A stretch of DNA of 64,000 bases, from NCBI RefSeq assembly GCF_021513235.1, contig NZ_CP090976.1, forward strand, positions 496,001 through 560,000, written 5' to 3'. This DNA comes from Kaistella sp. 97-N-M2. GTDB lineage: Bacteria; Bacteroidota; Bacteroidia; Flavobacteriales; Weeksellaceae. The position numbers and the translations under genes were made by a program. How positions within the stretch are numbered: position 1 is the stretch's first letter; each line of letters begins with the position of its first letter. Below are positions 53,548 through 62,853 of the stretch, in pieces. Below the pieces are notes generated by a model. That model did no database searches. It was not told the DNA's origin and was given only the letters and a program-made list of their open reading frames with translations.

Positions 53548-53569
53548 ACCTCCTGTTATATAAGGAGGT
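53548..53569 (+). other. hairpin with Shine-Dalgarno-like arm
   Basis: ACCTCCT (53548-53554), 8-base loop, AGGAGGT (53563-53569), 24 bp before the aldehyde dehydrogenase ATG. There is no T run, so it is not a typical terminator. Confidence 0.5.
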
Positions 53570-53593
53570 GTCAATTTCAAAAATAATTAAAAA

Positions 53594-54879
53594 ATGAAAA
53601 TAGAAAATAAACTCAATATTGCCCATAAAACATTTACCACCTGGAAAGCTGTTCCCTTTAAAGAAAAGCAAAAACTTCTTAAAAAGCTGGCGAAAGTACT
53701 GGATGGTGATGCTGAGAAATTTGGTATGATCATTACTCAGGAAATGAACAAGCCCATTTCGCAATCGATCGCGGAAATTAATAAGTGTGCATTGATGGTT
53801 CGCTATTATGCAGACGCGGAAAATATACTGAAACCCGAAAAAATTAAAACAGAATTTCGAGTTTCGGAAATTCATTATGTACCCAAAGGCGTTATTTTGG
53901 GCGTAATGCCGTGGAACTTTCCTTTTTGGCAGGTGCTTCGTTTTGCAGTGCCGGCAATTCTGGCTGGTAATACGGTGGTAATGAAACATGCTTCTATTTG
54001 TTTTGGCAGCGGAAAGGCGATTGAGAAAATTTTTCTGGAAGCTGGTTTTCCGAAAGGGGTTTTCCAGAATTTAGAAATTGGGCACGCAGAGGTAAAGGCG
54101 GTTTTAGAGAATAAGATTGTGCAAGGGGTTAGTTTAACCGGCAGCGAAAAAGCTGGTCGTGAAGTTGCGTCGATTGCAGGAAAAAATATTAAAAAATCAC
54201 TCCTTGAGTTGGGTGGAAGTGATGCATTTATCGTTTTGGACGATGCCGACTTACAGAATGCCGCCGAAAGTGGCGCGAAATCGAGATTAATGAATTGTGG
54301 CCAGGCCTGTAACGCTGCGAAAAGATTTATTATTCAGAAGAATATTGAAAAAAATTCATTCCGGTTTTTGTTAAAGAATACCAGAAATTTGTGGCGGGCG
54401 ATCCCCTGAAAAAGAAAACCAATATGGCGGGAATGGCGCGTCCCGATTTAGCCGACGAGCTGCAAAATCAATATGATAAAGCACTGAAAAATGGTGCAGA
54501 AATTATTTTGCCACTGGTAAGAATTTCAGCTACTGAATTTGAGCCCGGATTAATTAAAGTAGAATCGGGAAATCCCATCTTACAGGAAGAACTTTTCGGA
54601 CCACTGGGGATGGTAATGATAGCAAAAGATGATCAACAGGCAATTGCGCTGGCGAATGACATCCCGTTTGGATTGTCGGATTCCGTGTGGACAAAAGATA
54701 AGAAGAGACAACAATTTTATATCGATCATTTAGAATCTGGTACCGTGAGCATTAATAAATCTACCAGTTCTGATCCGAGACTACCGTTCGGTGGCGCAAA
54801 ATCGTCAGGTTACGGAACAGAACTTTCGACGGTAGCGTTGAAAGAATTTGTCAACATCAGAACTGTGGTTGGAAAGTAA
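53594..54879 (+). pseudogene. NAD(P)-dependent aldehyde dehydrogenase (succinate-semialdehyde type), frameshifted
   Basis: Oxidises an aldehyde to an acid with NAD(P)+. The first frame (to 54409) has VMPWNFPFWQVLRFAVPAIL, SLTGSEKAGREVA, LLELGGSDAF and the catalytic cysteine in NCGQACNAAKRF. The second (to 54879) has EELFGPLGMVMIAKDD and DPRLPFGGAKSSGYG. One extra A in the seven-A run 54348-54354 joins them (EKKFIPVFVKEYQKFVAGDP). The N-terminus is also about 25 residues shorter than usual relatives, lacking the first strand. Probably inactive unless slippage or a sequencing error explains the shift. Confidence 0.85.
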
Positions 54880-54910
54880 TCTTAATAATCTTATTAATCT
54901 TATTAATTAA

Positions 54911-54944
54911 ATGATCCGTTCAATTTTTTGAGCGGATCATTTTT
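54911..54944 (+). terminator. Rho-independent terminator
   Basis: ATGATCCGTTCA (54911-54922) pairs with TGAGCGGATCAT (54929-54940), then TTTT. Confidence 0.9.
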
Positions 54945-55004
54945 CATCAAAAAAGTTTAAATTTAACTTTAATAAAAAATGCTACTCTATTTAGAAACCA
55001 AACT

Positions 55005-55472
55005 ATGAAATCTATTAAATTAATTCCCGCAGTAGCAGTGCTCTTTATGTTTTCCTGTTCAACGAAAAACAGAACTGAAGATATTAAAACTGATCTTACG
55101 TCCAGTTTAGGACCAACCAATCAGAATATTACAGTCAAGACTGATTATAACAAAGGATTAAAAAAATTGAAGCCTTCCCCACAAACAGAAATAAACAAGG
55201 TTGATTTTCTAACTTATGCGGATGAGGACAATTTGGAATTATTACTGGAAGAAAACCGCGCAACATTCGTCATCTTCGGCATCGTTTCTAATGATTACTC
55301 CGACTTTGAAAAGAAATACGGGATTAAGGTTAAAACTGAAAACTGCGTCATCTCCCCGGGAATTTCGCCAACAGCAACATTAAATAATCAACTTATTGCT
55401 CAACATTTGACTAAGAAATTTACTAACGTGTGGAAAGATGATCTGAAAATTACCCCTTTTGGTTTAAATTAA
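55005..55472 (+). CDS. hypothetical lipoprotein
   Basis: A 155-residue protein with a lipobox (VLFMFSC, Cys18). The middle part (NKVDFLTYADEDNLELLLEE, FVIFGIVSNDYSDFEKKYGI) looks alpha/beta; a Cys in ENCVISPG may be structural. Not recognised. It converges with the ABC exporter gene and the two stops overlap by 3 bp. Confidence 0.55.
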   Translation: MKSIKLIPAVAVLFMFSCSTKNRTEDIKTDLTSSLGPTNQNITVKTDYNKGLKKLKPSPQTEINKVDFLTYADEDNLELLLEENRATFVIFGIVSNDYSDFEKKYGIKVKTENCVISPGISPTATLNNQLIAQHLTKKFTNVWKDDLKITPFGLN

Positions 55473-57211
55473 TTTTCAACCTCTTCCACTTTTAATTGGG
55501 AACGATATAGCGTCGAATAATATCCGCCTTTTTTAAGAAGCTCGTCATGTTTGCCTTCTTCTACAATTTTCCCGTGCTCCATCACAATAATCTTGTCGGC
55601 TTTCTCGATGGTCGAAAGTCGGTGCGCAATAATGATTGAAGTACGGTTTTTCGTGATTTTTTCGGTCGCTCTTTGAATAAGTTTTTCACTTTCGTGATCG
55701 ATGGAAGAAGTTGCCTCGTCTAAAATCAGAATTTTCGGATCCGAAAGATAGGCTCTCAAGAAGGATAAAAGTTGTCTCTGCCCCAGAGAAATTGAGGAAC
55801 CTCTTTCCCGCACCACATATTCGTAACCGCCGGGGAGACTTTCGATAAACTCGTCGACTTCAATATCTTTTGCAACACTTTTTATTTTTTCTAAAGTCAC
55901 CGATTCGTCACCAAAGGACAGATTTTCGAAAATACTCCCGTGGAAAAGAAAAACATCCTGTAGCACGACCCCGATATGACTTCGAAGATTATAGAGTTCG
56001 TAGTTTTTCAATTCAACATCATCCAACAAAATTTTTCCGGAATTAATATCGTACAACCGCGTGATCAAACTGATAATGGTCGATTTCCCCGCACCGGTTG
56101 CACCAACAATGGCCACGGTTTCTCCCGGATTTACTTTGAAACTGATTCCTTTTAAAACTTCCTGCTTCTCGTCGTAAGAAAAATGCACATTTTTAAATTC
56201 AATTTTTCCGTCGAAATGACTTTTGGAGATTGTTCCTTTATTCGGGAGCGCAAAATCTTCGTCCATAACGCCCAAAACTCTTTCTGCACCAACAATTCCG
56301 CGTTGAATATTATTAAAGCGATCCGCAATTTGCCGTAAAGGACGAATTAGCATCGAAATATACTGAATAAAAGCAATGACCGCCCCTGCTTTGATGGTGA
56401 TAAAACCACCGTAAAAAAGAATAAATCCTATAAATAGAGACGAAATTAATTCGACAACGGGAAAAAAGAGGGAGAAAATAAAAACCGTTCGAAGAAGCGC
56501 GGACTTTAGAGTAATGTTGATATCATCAAATTTCTTAAATTCTGCTTTTTGCCGGTTAAATACTTGAATCAAGGACATGCCCGAAAGCCGCTCCTGAACG
56601 AAGGAATTTTGATTGGAAGTCCAAACCCGTTCATCCGTAAAGGCTTTTTTCAACCTTTTCTGAAAAAACCGCGTAATAAAAACCATCAGAGGCAGAATCG
56701 CCAAAGAAATATAGCTTAAATGCACATCGACCTGAAACATGGCCACCAAAACGAAAGCAATTCTTAAAATATCGCCAAAAACCATGAGGAAGCCATCGGT
56801 ATAAACAGTCGCGATGGTTTCTACATCACCAACTGCTCTGGTAACCAACTGGCCAATCGCCGTTTTGTCGAAAAAAGACGTCCGAAAATAAATAAGTTTG
56901 TGGTAAAGTCTTTCGCGGATATCTCGAATTACATTTTGAGAGATATAATTGGAAAAATAAACGAGGAAAAAATTTAGAAAAGTTTCGCCAAAAACCAAGG
57001 CAATTAAAATGTAGATATGCTTCATCATCACCTCCTTGTCGCGAAGCTGAATAATATCGGTATCGACGATAAGCATCGTCAGGTACGGCCGATACGTAGA
57101 AACCGCTGCTAAAAGGATAGAAATTATGAGCGTAAAAATAAACCACGTTCGAAATTTCATGCCGATGACAAAAAGCCGTTTTATAATATCCCAAGTTGAT
57201 TGTTTCTTCAT
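55469..57211 (-). CDS. ABC exporter, fused permease/ATPase (MsbA-like)
   Basis: A 580-residue half-transporter that works as a homodimer in the inner membrane. Six transmembrane helices lie in about 15-310 (exporter fold, TM domain type 1). The ATPase domain (340-575) has Walker A GATGAGKST, signature SISLGQRQLLSF, Walker B ILILDEATSSID and switch histidine in IIAHRLSTIEKAD. Relatives export lipids or drugs; the substrate is not defined. A -7 motif (TATTTTTG, 57238-57231) lies 19 bp upstream. Confidence 0.93.
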   Translation of the reverse strand: MKKQSTWDIIKRLFVIGMKFRTWFIFTLIISILLAAVSTYRPYLTMLIVDTDIIQLRDKEVMMKHIYILIALVFGETFLNFFLVYFSNYISQNVIRDIRERLYHKLIYFRTSFFDKTAIGQLVTRAVGDVETIATVYTDGFLMVFGDILRIAFVLVAMFQVDVHLSYISLAILPLMVFITRFFQKRLKKAFTDERVWTSNQNSFVQERLSGMSLIQVFNRQKAEFKKFDDINITLKSALLRTVFIFSLFFPVVELISSLFIGFILFYGGFITIKAGAVIAFIQYISMLIRPLRQIADRFNNIQRGIVGAERVLGVMDEDFALPNKGTISKSHFDGKIEFKNVHFSYDEKQEVLKGISFKVNPGETVAIVGATGAGKSTIISLITRLYDINSGKILLDDVELKNYELYNLRSHIGVVLQDVFLFHGSIFENLSFGDESVTLEKIKSVAKDIEVDEFIESLPGGYEYVVRERGSSISLGQRQLLSFLRAYLSDPKILILDEATSSIDHESEKLIQRATEKITKNRTSIIIAHRLSTIEKADKIIVMEHGKIVEEGKHDELLKKGGYYSTLYRSQLKVEEVEN

Positions 57212-57299
57212 GTTTTATGTAAATTCTTTGCAAAAATAAGGAATTTTGACGTGACGTGTAGTCGTGTAGATAAAGCGTAACTTAAACAATGATGATTTT

Positions 57300-58160
57300 T
57301 GGGGAGTCGCGGAGCGACGACCAATTGGTTGTAACAATTGTGGACAGGAGTGTCGCGGAGCGACGAGCAATTGGTATAACAAGTGTCACCAGGAGAGTCG
57401 CGGTGCGACGACCCGTTGGTAGAAAACCGCTCTTACGTAACAAAAGAGTCGCGGAGCGACGATCTATCGGTAGAAAACAAAGATCATATAACAAGTCAGT
57501 CGCGGAGCGACGAGCAATTGGTAGAAAACCGCTCTACGTAACAAAAGAGTCGCGGAGCGACGAGCTATCGGTAGAAAACAAAGATGATATAACAAACCAG
57601 TCGCGGAGCGATGAGCAATTGGTAGAAAACCGCCCGTGCGTAACAAAAGAGTCGCGGAGCGACGATTTATTGGTATAACAAGCGCCACTAGGAGAGTCGC
57701 GGAGCGAATAGCCATGGGTAGAAAACAAAGATCATAAGCCAGGCCAGACGCGGAGCGACGACCTATTGGTATAACAAATGTCACCAGAAGAGTCGCGGAT
57801 CGACGACCTATTCGTATAACAAGTGTAACCAGGAGAGTCGCGGCGCGACGATCTATCGGTAGAAAACGAAGATGATATACCAAGCCAGTCGCGGAGCGAC
57901 GACCTCTGGGTAGAAAAACGCTCCTACGTAACAAAAGAGTCGCGGAGCGACGACCAATTGGTATAACAAGTGTAATTACGAGAGTCGCGGAGCGACAACC
58001 TCTGGGCAGAAAACCGCCCTTGCGTAACAAAAGAGTCGCGGAGCGACGATTTATTGATAGAAAAAAAAGATGATATACAAGACCAGTCGCGGAGCGACGA
58101 TCTATCGGTAGAAAAAAAAGATGATATACCAAGCCAGTCGCGGAGCGACGACCAATTGGT
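57300..58160 (+). repeat. array of about 18 GTCGCGGAGCGAC repeats (left of transposase)
   Basis: The head GTCGCGGAGCGACGA, in exact or one- to two-base variant form, recurs every 44-52 bp in one orientation, from 57306 to 58149. The core is a hairpin (GTCGC, loop GGA, GCGAC). Spacers fall into a few recurring types (around TAGAAAACCGC, TAGAAAACAAAGAT and TATAACAAGTGT) rather than being unique. Long open frames such as 57464-58132 are by-products. The array ends directly at the transposase stop. Confidence 0.93.
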
Positions 58161-58627
58161 TCAAATCAATTCTTTAAAAACATATTTTTCATCATAAACA
58201 ACTTCGAATTTTTTTAAAAATTCAATATATTCTTCACGGAACGATTTTTTGTGATGATGCTGCTCTTGATTATTTATGTATTTCATAACATCATCGATTT
58301 GAGATCTGCTGTAGGAGAAAGCGCCAAAACTATCCTGCCATTCAAATCGAAAGGGAACAAATTTATTTTCATTAATCCATCTGGAAGAAATGCTTTTAAC
58401 TTCCTGTACCAAGTCGGAAATAGATTGATTGGGTCTTAATCCGATTAAAATATGAACATGGTCCGGCATTCCATTAATGCGCAATAATTTATGGTTTCTA
58501 TTTTGAATAATTCCCGTAATGTATTTATAAAGATCATCTTTCCATTCCTTTTGAATTAGTGCTCTGCGAAACTTAACGGCAAAAATCAAATGGATGTGAT
58601 CTGAGTATAAGAGTTATTTTCAGCCAT
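58161..58627 (-). pseudogene. IS200/IS605-type TnpA transposase, frameshifted near the start
   Basis: A Y1/HUH single-strand transposase. The 142-residue main frame has the HUH motif DHVHIL (His44, His46) and catalytic Tyr104 in VMKYINNQEQHH, plus WQDSFGAFSYSRSQID. The expected N-terminus MAENNSYTQI starts at ATG 58627 in another frame; one missing base near 58599-58600 separates it from HIHLIFAVKF. It could be translated from TTG at 58589 without the first strand. It lies between two repeat arrays whose hairpins it probably once recognised. Confidence 0.82.
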
Positions 58628-58708
58628 GATGAAAAATTTGAGGAATAAAATTAGAAATTTTTTCCGCGGGTTAATTTAAAATTACTAATAAATTTTATTG
58701 AACCTAGT

Positions 58709-59105
58709 GGTCGTCCCTCCGCGACTTCTATTCTAATTAGACTCTAAGTTACCAATAGATCGTCGCTCCGCGACTCCTTCCCTAATAATCTCTAAACGCG
58801 ACACATCAATTATAACATCTCGCTTTACCAATAGGTCGTCGCTCCGCGACTTTAAGTTCTATTAGACTCTACTTCTACCCATAGTTCGTCGCTCCGCGAC
58901 TACTTATCTGACATTCTATAAACGCGACACATCGATTAGAAAATCTCGCTTTTACCAAATGCTCGTCGCTCCGCGACTTTATATTCTATTAGACTCTACT
59001 TCTACCAATTGCTCGTCGCTCCGCGACTCCTTCCCTAATAAGCTCTAAACGCGACTCATCAACTATAACATCTCGCTTTTACCAATAGGTCGTCGCTCCG
59101 CGACT
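58709..59105 (-). repeat. array of 7 GTCGCGGAGCGAC repeats in inverted orientation
   Basis: On the plus strand the heads read TCGTCGCTCCGCGACT or close variants at 58711, 58760, 58836, 58886, 58963, 59013 and 59090. Steps alternate about 50 and 76 bp, with two recurring spacers (ATTAGACTCTACTTCTACC, and one containing TAAACGCGAC). Orientation is opposite to the left array. Confidence 0.92.
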
Positions 59106-59131
59106 CCCCACCTACTCTTCCATAATTTCCA

Positions 59132-59881
59132 TCAAGAATTGTTGTCGTTATCAAAATCGTAACCAACCTCCACCAAAAATAATCCCTGTGCCGGCGCCGA
59201 AGTTCCGGCCGCGTTGCGATTTTTGTCTTCGATGATTGTTTTCAAATCCGACGGCTCTAATTTTCCGCTCCCAATTTCAACCATGGTTCCCACAATCGCA
59301 CGAACCATGTTTCGTAAAAAGCGGTCCGCGGAGATCGTAAACTTTAGTTCGGAACCATTTTGCTCCCAGTACGCTTTGTAAATCTTACAGTTATTGGTTT
59401 TATTTTGGGTATGTAATTTAGAAAAGCTCGTAAAATCTTTGTATTCAAAAAGGATTTTGCAAGCTTCATTCATTCGACTAACCTCCAAATCTCTTTTCCA
59501 AATTTGCCACGAAGAATCTTGTGTGAAAGGATTTTTCTTTAAAGAAATGTAATATTCGTAGGTTCGAAAAGTTGCATCGAAACGTGCGTGAAAATCGTCT
59601 TTTACGCTGAAAATTCTTTTAACGGCAATGTCGGTGGGCAGGAAACTGTTCAGCTGATAAACCAATTTGTCTGTCACATTCTTATCGGTGTCGAAATGCG
59701 CAAAAATCTGTTTCGCGTGCACACCGGTGTCGGTTCGTCCCGCGCCGGTCGTTTTTACATCTTCGCGTAAAATGGTGGACAACGCCTTCTCCAACACTTC
59801 CTGCACCGAAATTTCGCGTGGCTGAACCTGATATCCAAAATAATTTTTGCCGGAATACGAAAACTCAATAAAATACCTCAT
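59132..59881 (-). CDS. truA: tRNA pseudouridine(38-40) synthase
   Basis: A 249-residue enzyme that makes pseudouridine at tRNA positions 38-40. The catalytic aspartate is in GRTDTGVHAKQIF. Also seen are RYFIEFSYSGKNYFGYQVQP, FHARFDATFRTYEYYI and FLRNMVRAIVGTMVEIG. I chose the ATG at 59881; a TTG three codons earlier is possible. A -7-like TAGATTTG (59895-59888) ends 6 bp before the ATG, so the leader would be almost absent. Confidence 0.94.
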   Translation of the reverse strand: MRYFIEFSYSGKNYFGYQVQPREISVQEVLEKALSTILREDVKTTGAGRTDTGVHAKQIFAHFDTDKNVTDKLVYQLNSFLPTDIAVKRIFSVKDDFHARFDATFRTYEYYISLKKNPFTQDSSWQIWKRDLEVSRMNEACKILFEYKDFTSFSKLHTQNKTNNCKIYKAYWEQNGSELKFTISADRFLRNMVRAIVGTMVEIGSGKLEPSDLKTIIEDKNRNAAGTSAPAQGLFLVEVGYDFDNDNNS

Positions 59882-59895
59882 CGGGTGCAAATCTA

Positions 59896-60494
59896 CTTAA
59901 AAATAAAATTTTTATGCTGCCGAAAAAGAAGTCTGTATAAAACCTTAGTTTCTTCGCGATTTTTTCCTTCCTTTCAAATCGATATCAAAATGAAAGTCCG
60001 GAACTTACACCGGTTCAGGAACCATCAACATTTACATCGGCGCCGTTAAATCAACTTTTTGTCGTTTACTCCACAAAACAAAAATCCAAATCTTCAAGAA
60101 TATTGGAAAGTTTGGCCTGTTCACAAACCCTCAAAGACAGTGACGGATTTCCGCGAAAATCGCCCTTTCCGTTAGGCCTGCCCGCGATTCACCAATCGAG
60201 TACTAAATACGTGACCCCGCAACATTCGTTTAACAGTATTTAATTTTTTCCGGCGCCGCATTTCACTAAATTGGTTGCAGAAATTAGCACAGCAAAAATA
60301 GAGTTTCCATGATTTTCGGCTTTTTCTATTGCATTAATTTTTAATGAGAAAAACTATTTAACACTACGTTTTACAATCCTATAATATTTATAAAAGTATT
60401 CAATCAAATTTATCCTTAATTGACCAATCTTTTAGAACCAAAAAAGAAAAGCGGTGCTTAGGTAGGTTTGTTTAAAAAGCCCGAAATTTACCGC
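59896..60494. other. 600-bp gap without a recognisable gene
   Basis: No frame above about 60 codons. On the minus strand near 59960-60070 a short stretch reads VPDFHFDIDLKGRKKS but is interrupted by stops on both sides, possibly a decayed gene. Upstream of 60495 it presumably holds the phosphoesterase promoter, but no clear motif is seen. Confidence 0.5.
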
Positions 60495-60986
60495 ATGAAA
60501 ATACTTCTTCTCTCCGACTCCCATTCTTATATCGACGACCGAATTTTAGACTACGCGAAAAACGCGGATGAAATTTGGCATTGTGGCGATTTCGGTAATT
60601 TGCAGGTCATCGAACAGTTGGAACAAATTAAACCCCTGCGCGGTGTTTACGGAAATATCGACGGGACGGAGGTCCGAAAAATTTTCCCGGAAGTTTTGCG
60701 GTTTACGTGTGAAGCGGTAGATGTTCTAATGATCCATATCGGTGGATATCCGGGAAGATATACCCCTTTAGCCAAACAAGAAATCGAGAAGAAGACACCT
60801 AAACTTTTTATTTCGGGCCATTCGCATATTCTAAAAGCCATGTACGACCAGAAAAACCAACTCCTTCACCTAAATCCCGGCGCTATGGGAAAAGTTGGGT
60901 GGCACCAAATGAGAACGATGATGCGTTTCGAAATCAACGGCGACCAAATTGAAAATTTAGAAGTAATCGAGTTAGGAAAGAAATAA
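60495..60986 (+). CDS. YfcE/MJ0936-type metallophosphoesterase
   Basis: A 163-residue cytoplasmic phosphodiesterase with the calcineurin-like metal motifs in order: LLSDSHS, IWHCGDFGN, GVYGNIDG, MIHIGGYPG and ISGHSHI, then LNPGAMGK. Start at the ATG 60495 (KILLLSDSHS) matches the family; an upstream in-frame start adds nine unrelated residues. The substrate is unknown. Confidence 0.9.
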   Translation: MKILLLSDSHSYIDDRILDYAKNADEIWHCGDFGNLQVIEQLEQIKPLRGVYGNIDGTEVRKIFPEVLRFTCEAVDVLMIHIGGYPGRYTPLAKQEIEKKTPKLFISGHSHILKAMYDQKNQLLHLNPGAMGKVGWHQMRTMMRFEINGDQIENLEVIELGKK

Positions 60987-61014
60987 AGTCATTATCAGTT
61001 AGAAGTTTTAATAG

Positions 61015-61131
61015 ATGAAAAAATACCGCGAATCACCGCTCTTTTTAAAATCGGAAGAAATTTACGAGACTTTAAAAATTATTACGGATCTTATTCCGGA
61101 AGATAATGAACATTTACAGTTTACAATGAAG
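61015..61131 (+). pseudogene. truncated small gene before ppx
   Basis: The first 39 codons (RESPLFLKSEEIYETLKIITDLIPEDNEHL) look like a helical start of a small flavobacterial protein. The open frame then runs into the 3' end of the opposite ppx gene to 61254, with sequence that looks like ppx antisense. A 3' deletion that fused the remnant to ppx would explain this. Resemblance to a known family is uncertain. Confidence 0.35.
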
Positions 61132-61147
61132 ACGACGAATTTTAATA

Positions 61148-62032
61148 CTATTTCTTTTGCACAGCTTCATATATACTGTGAATTAGTCCATCAGCCACCG
61201 AAATTTTCGGGACAAAAATCTTGTCAATATCGCTCCAGGTCATTATATTATTGAAGATTTCCAGGGCAGGCACCAAAACATCGGCGCGGTCTTCACGCAG
61301 GTTGAAACGGACCATTCTCTCCGCAACCGTAAGACCGTTCATTTCTTTATAATATTTTTTCAGAAAAGCGGTGGACATGGGTTTGCCGTCCTTTGTTTTG
61401 CTCATCGAAAATATTTTATTGATGTTTCCACCCGAACCTATCGCTACAATCGGTTTTTTACTGTTGATGTTTTTGCGGATATCTTCCTTTAATTCTTTCC
61501 ACAGATCGTCTTTTACAAGGCCGTTCAACAGTCGGATCGTTCCAATATTGATGGATTTTTCGTATTTCTTATTTCCGTCTTCGTAGAAAGTTAATTCCGT
61601 GGAGCCGCCACCGACATCAATATAAAGATAATCGAAATTTTTATCGAGGCCTTCGGCAATATGATTTTCAAAAACCAAAGACGCTTCTTCGTCTCCCGTA
61701 ATAATTTCAATATCGATTCCGGAGCTTTTTTTCACCTCTTTAATGATATGCTGTCCATTCTTTGCATCGCGCATGGCACTGGTGGCACAGGCACGATAAT
61801 GTTCCACTTTGTAAATCTTCATTAAGTTACCAAAAACACCCATCGAATCGAGAATCATCTGCACGCGTTCAGGACCGATTTCACCTTTTGTAAAAACGTC
61901 CATTCCGAGCCGTAAAGGAATTCGAAGCAAATTGAGTTTAGTGAACTGCGGTTTACCTTTCTTGGGCTCCGACACTTTATTAATCAACAGCCGTGCTGCA
62001 TTACTACCGATATCAATGGCTGCGATCCTCAT
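61148..62032 (-). CDS. exopolyphosphatase/GppA-family phosphatase
   Basis: A 294-residue enzyme of the Ppx/GppA family, which cuts inorganic polyphosphate or pppGpp. The actin-like ATPase fold has the phosphate-1 loop AAIDIGSNAARLLI, the phosphate-2 block IDVGGGSTELTFY, and VAIGSGGNINKIF. It has only the two core domains, no C-terminal HD domain, like short Bacteroidetes forms. It starts 19 bp after cytidine deaminase and is probably co-transcribed. Confidence 0.9.
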   Translation of the reverse strand: MRIAAIDIGSNAARLLINKVSEPKKGKPQFTKLNLLRIPLRLGMDVFTKGEIGPERVQMILDSMGVFGNLMKIYKVEHYRACATSAMRDAKNGQHIIKEVKKSSGIDIEIITGDEEASLVFENHIAEGLDKNFDYLYIDVGGGSTELTFYEDGNKKYEKSINIGTIRLLNGLVKDDLWKELKEDIRKNINSKKPIVAIGSGGNINKIFSMSKTKDGKPMSTAFLKKYYKEMNGLTVAERMVRFNLREDRADVLVPALEIFNNIMTWSDIDKIFVPKISVADGLIHSIYEAVQKK

Positions 62033-62051
62033 GGTTCAGAATAAAATGGAT

Positions 62052-62531
62052 TTAAAGATAAGAAGCATCAAAAGAAAAAGGCAACAGATCCCGAATCGAT
62101 CTTGTTTTATAGATCGCGCCACCTAAGGAGGCAAAATAAATTTCAATGCCTTGCTGCTGTTTTGCTTCATATTCCAAAATGGACTGTCGGCAAGCACCGC
62201 AAGGCGGAATCGGCACCGAAGAAACAGCATCTTTGGGAGCGCCAATAACGAAAAGTTTTTTGATCTTTATATTGGGATGGTTAGCGCCGATCCAGAAGAT
62301 TGTGGTTCTTTCCGCGCATAAACCCGAGGGATACGCTGCATTCTCCTGATTACTGCCGGAAATAATTTCGCCATTCTCCAACATTATGGCGCAGCCAACG
62401 GTAAAATTAGAGTAAGGTGCGTACGCGATCTCACGAAATTTTTGGGCCGTATCAAAAAGTTTTTTTTCTGCTTCATCGAGATGGTCGTAACTCGCAATGG
62501 CTTCAAAACTCGTGGTAAATTCTTTTTGCAT
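62052..62531 (-). CDS. cdd: cytidine deaminase
   Basis: A 159-residue zinc enzyme that deaminates cytidine and deoxycytidine to uridine forms. Zinc and catalytic residues are in YPSGLCAERTTIFW (Cys-Ala-Glu) and PPCGACRQSILEY. FTVGCAIMLENGEIISGSNQENAAY is the usual core. I chose the ATG at 62531 (QKEFTTSFEAIASYD); the longer frame to 62630 adds 33 residues without family similarity. Promoter not evident. Confidence 0.93.
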   Translation of the reverse strand: MQKEFTTSFEAIASYDHLDEAEKKLFDTAQKFREIAYAPYSNFTVGCAIMLENGEIISGSNQENAAYPSGLCAERTTIFWIGANHPNIKIKKLFVIGAPKDAVSSVPIPPCGACRQSILEYEAKQQQGIEIYFASLGGAIYKTRSIRDLLPFSFDASYL

Positions 62532-62853
62532 GTAATAAAAAATGGTCGATAAAGGTATTGTTTTTTTTTGAAACCCACCTGCTGAGGGCGCTAAAACAAT
62601 CCGGCAGAATTTTTTAGCCAATTGGTACACGGGTTCCTTTTAATAATGAAACATCTAATACGATATCAGGCAGCCATTCAAGCCTCAAGTAATCTTAATT
62701 AGAATTGCTGCAAAGGAAAAAATACGACGATTTTAGGAGGTATTTTGCGCCTAAAAAGGTGAAATCACTGTAAAAATAAATAGTCCTTATCGTATTTTTA
62801 CACGTGCAAATTTTCACTCATTGTTTCTGTTTGAACTACATCCATTAAGACTT

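Noticed and set aside
57464..58132. 222-residue protein rich in RRSATLL repeats
   Set aside because: It is the translation of the palindrome array; the repeat period keeps a frame open by chance.
57300..58160. CRISPR array
   Set aside because: The repeat head is only about 15 bp and palindromic, spacing varies from 44 to 52 bp, the spacers recur in a few types instead of being unique, and there are no cas genes nearby.
59896..60494. A hidden gene in the gap between truA and the phosphoesterase
   Set aside because: All frames are broken by stops; at most a decayed fragment is present.
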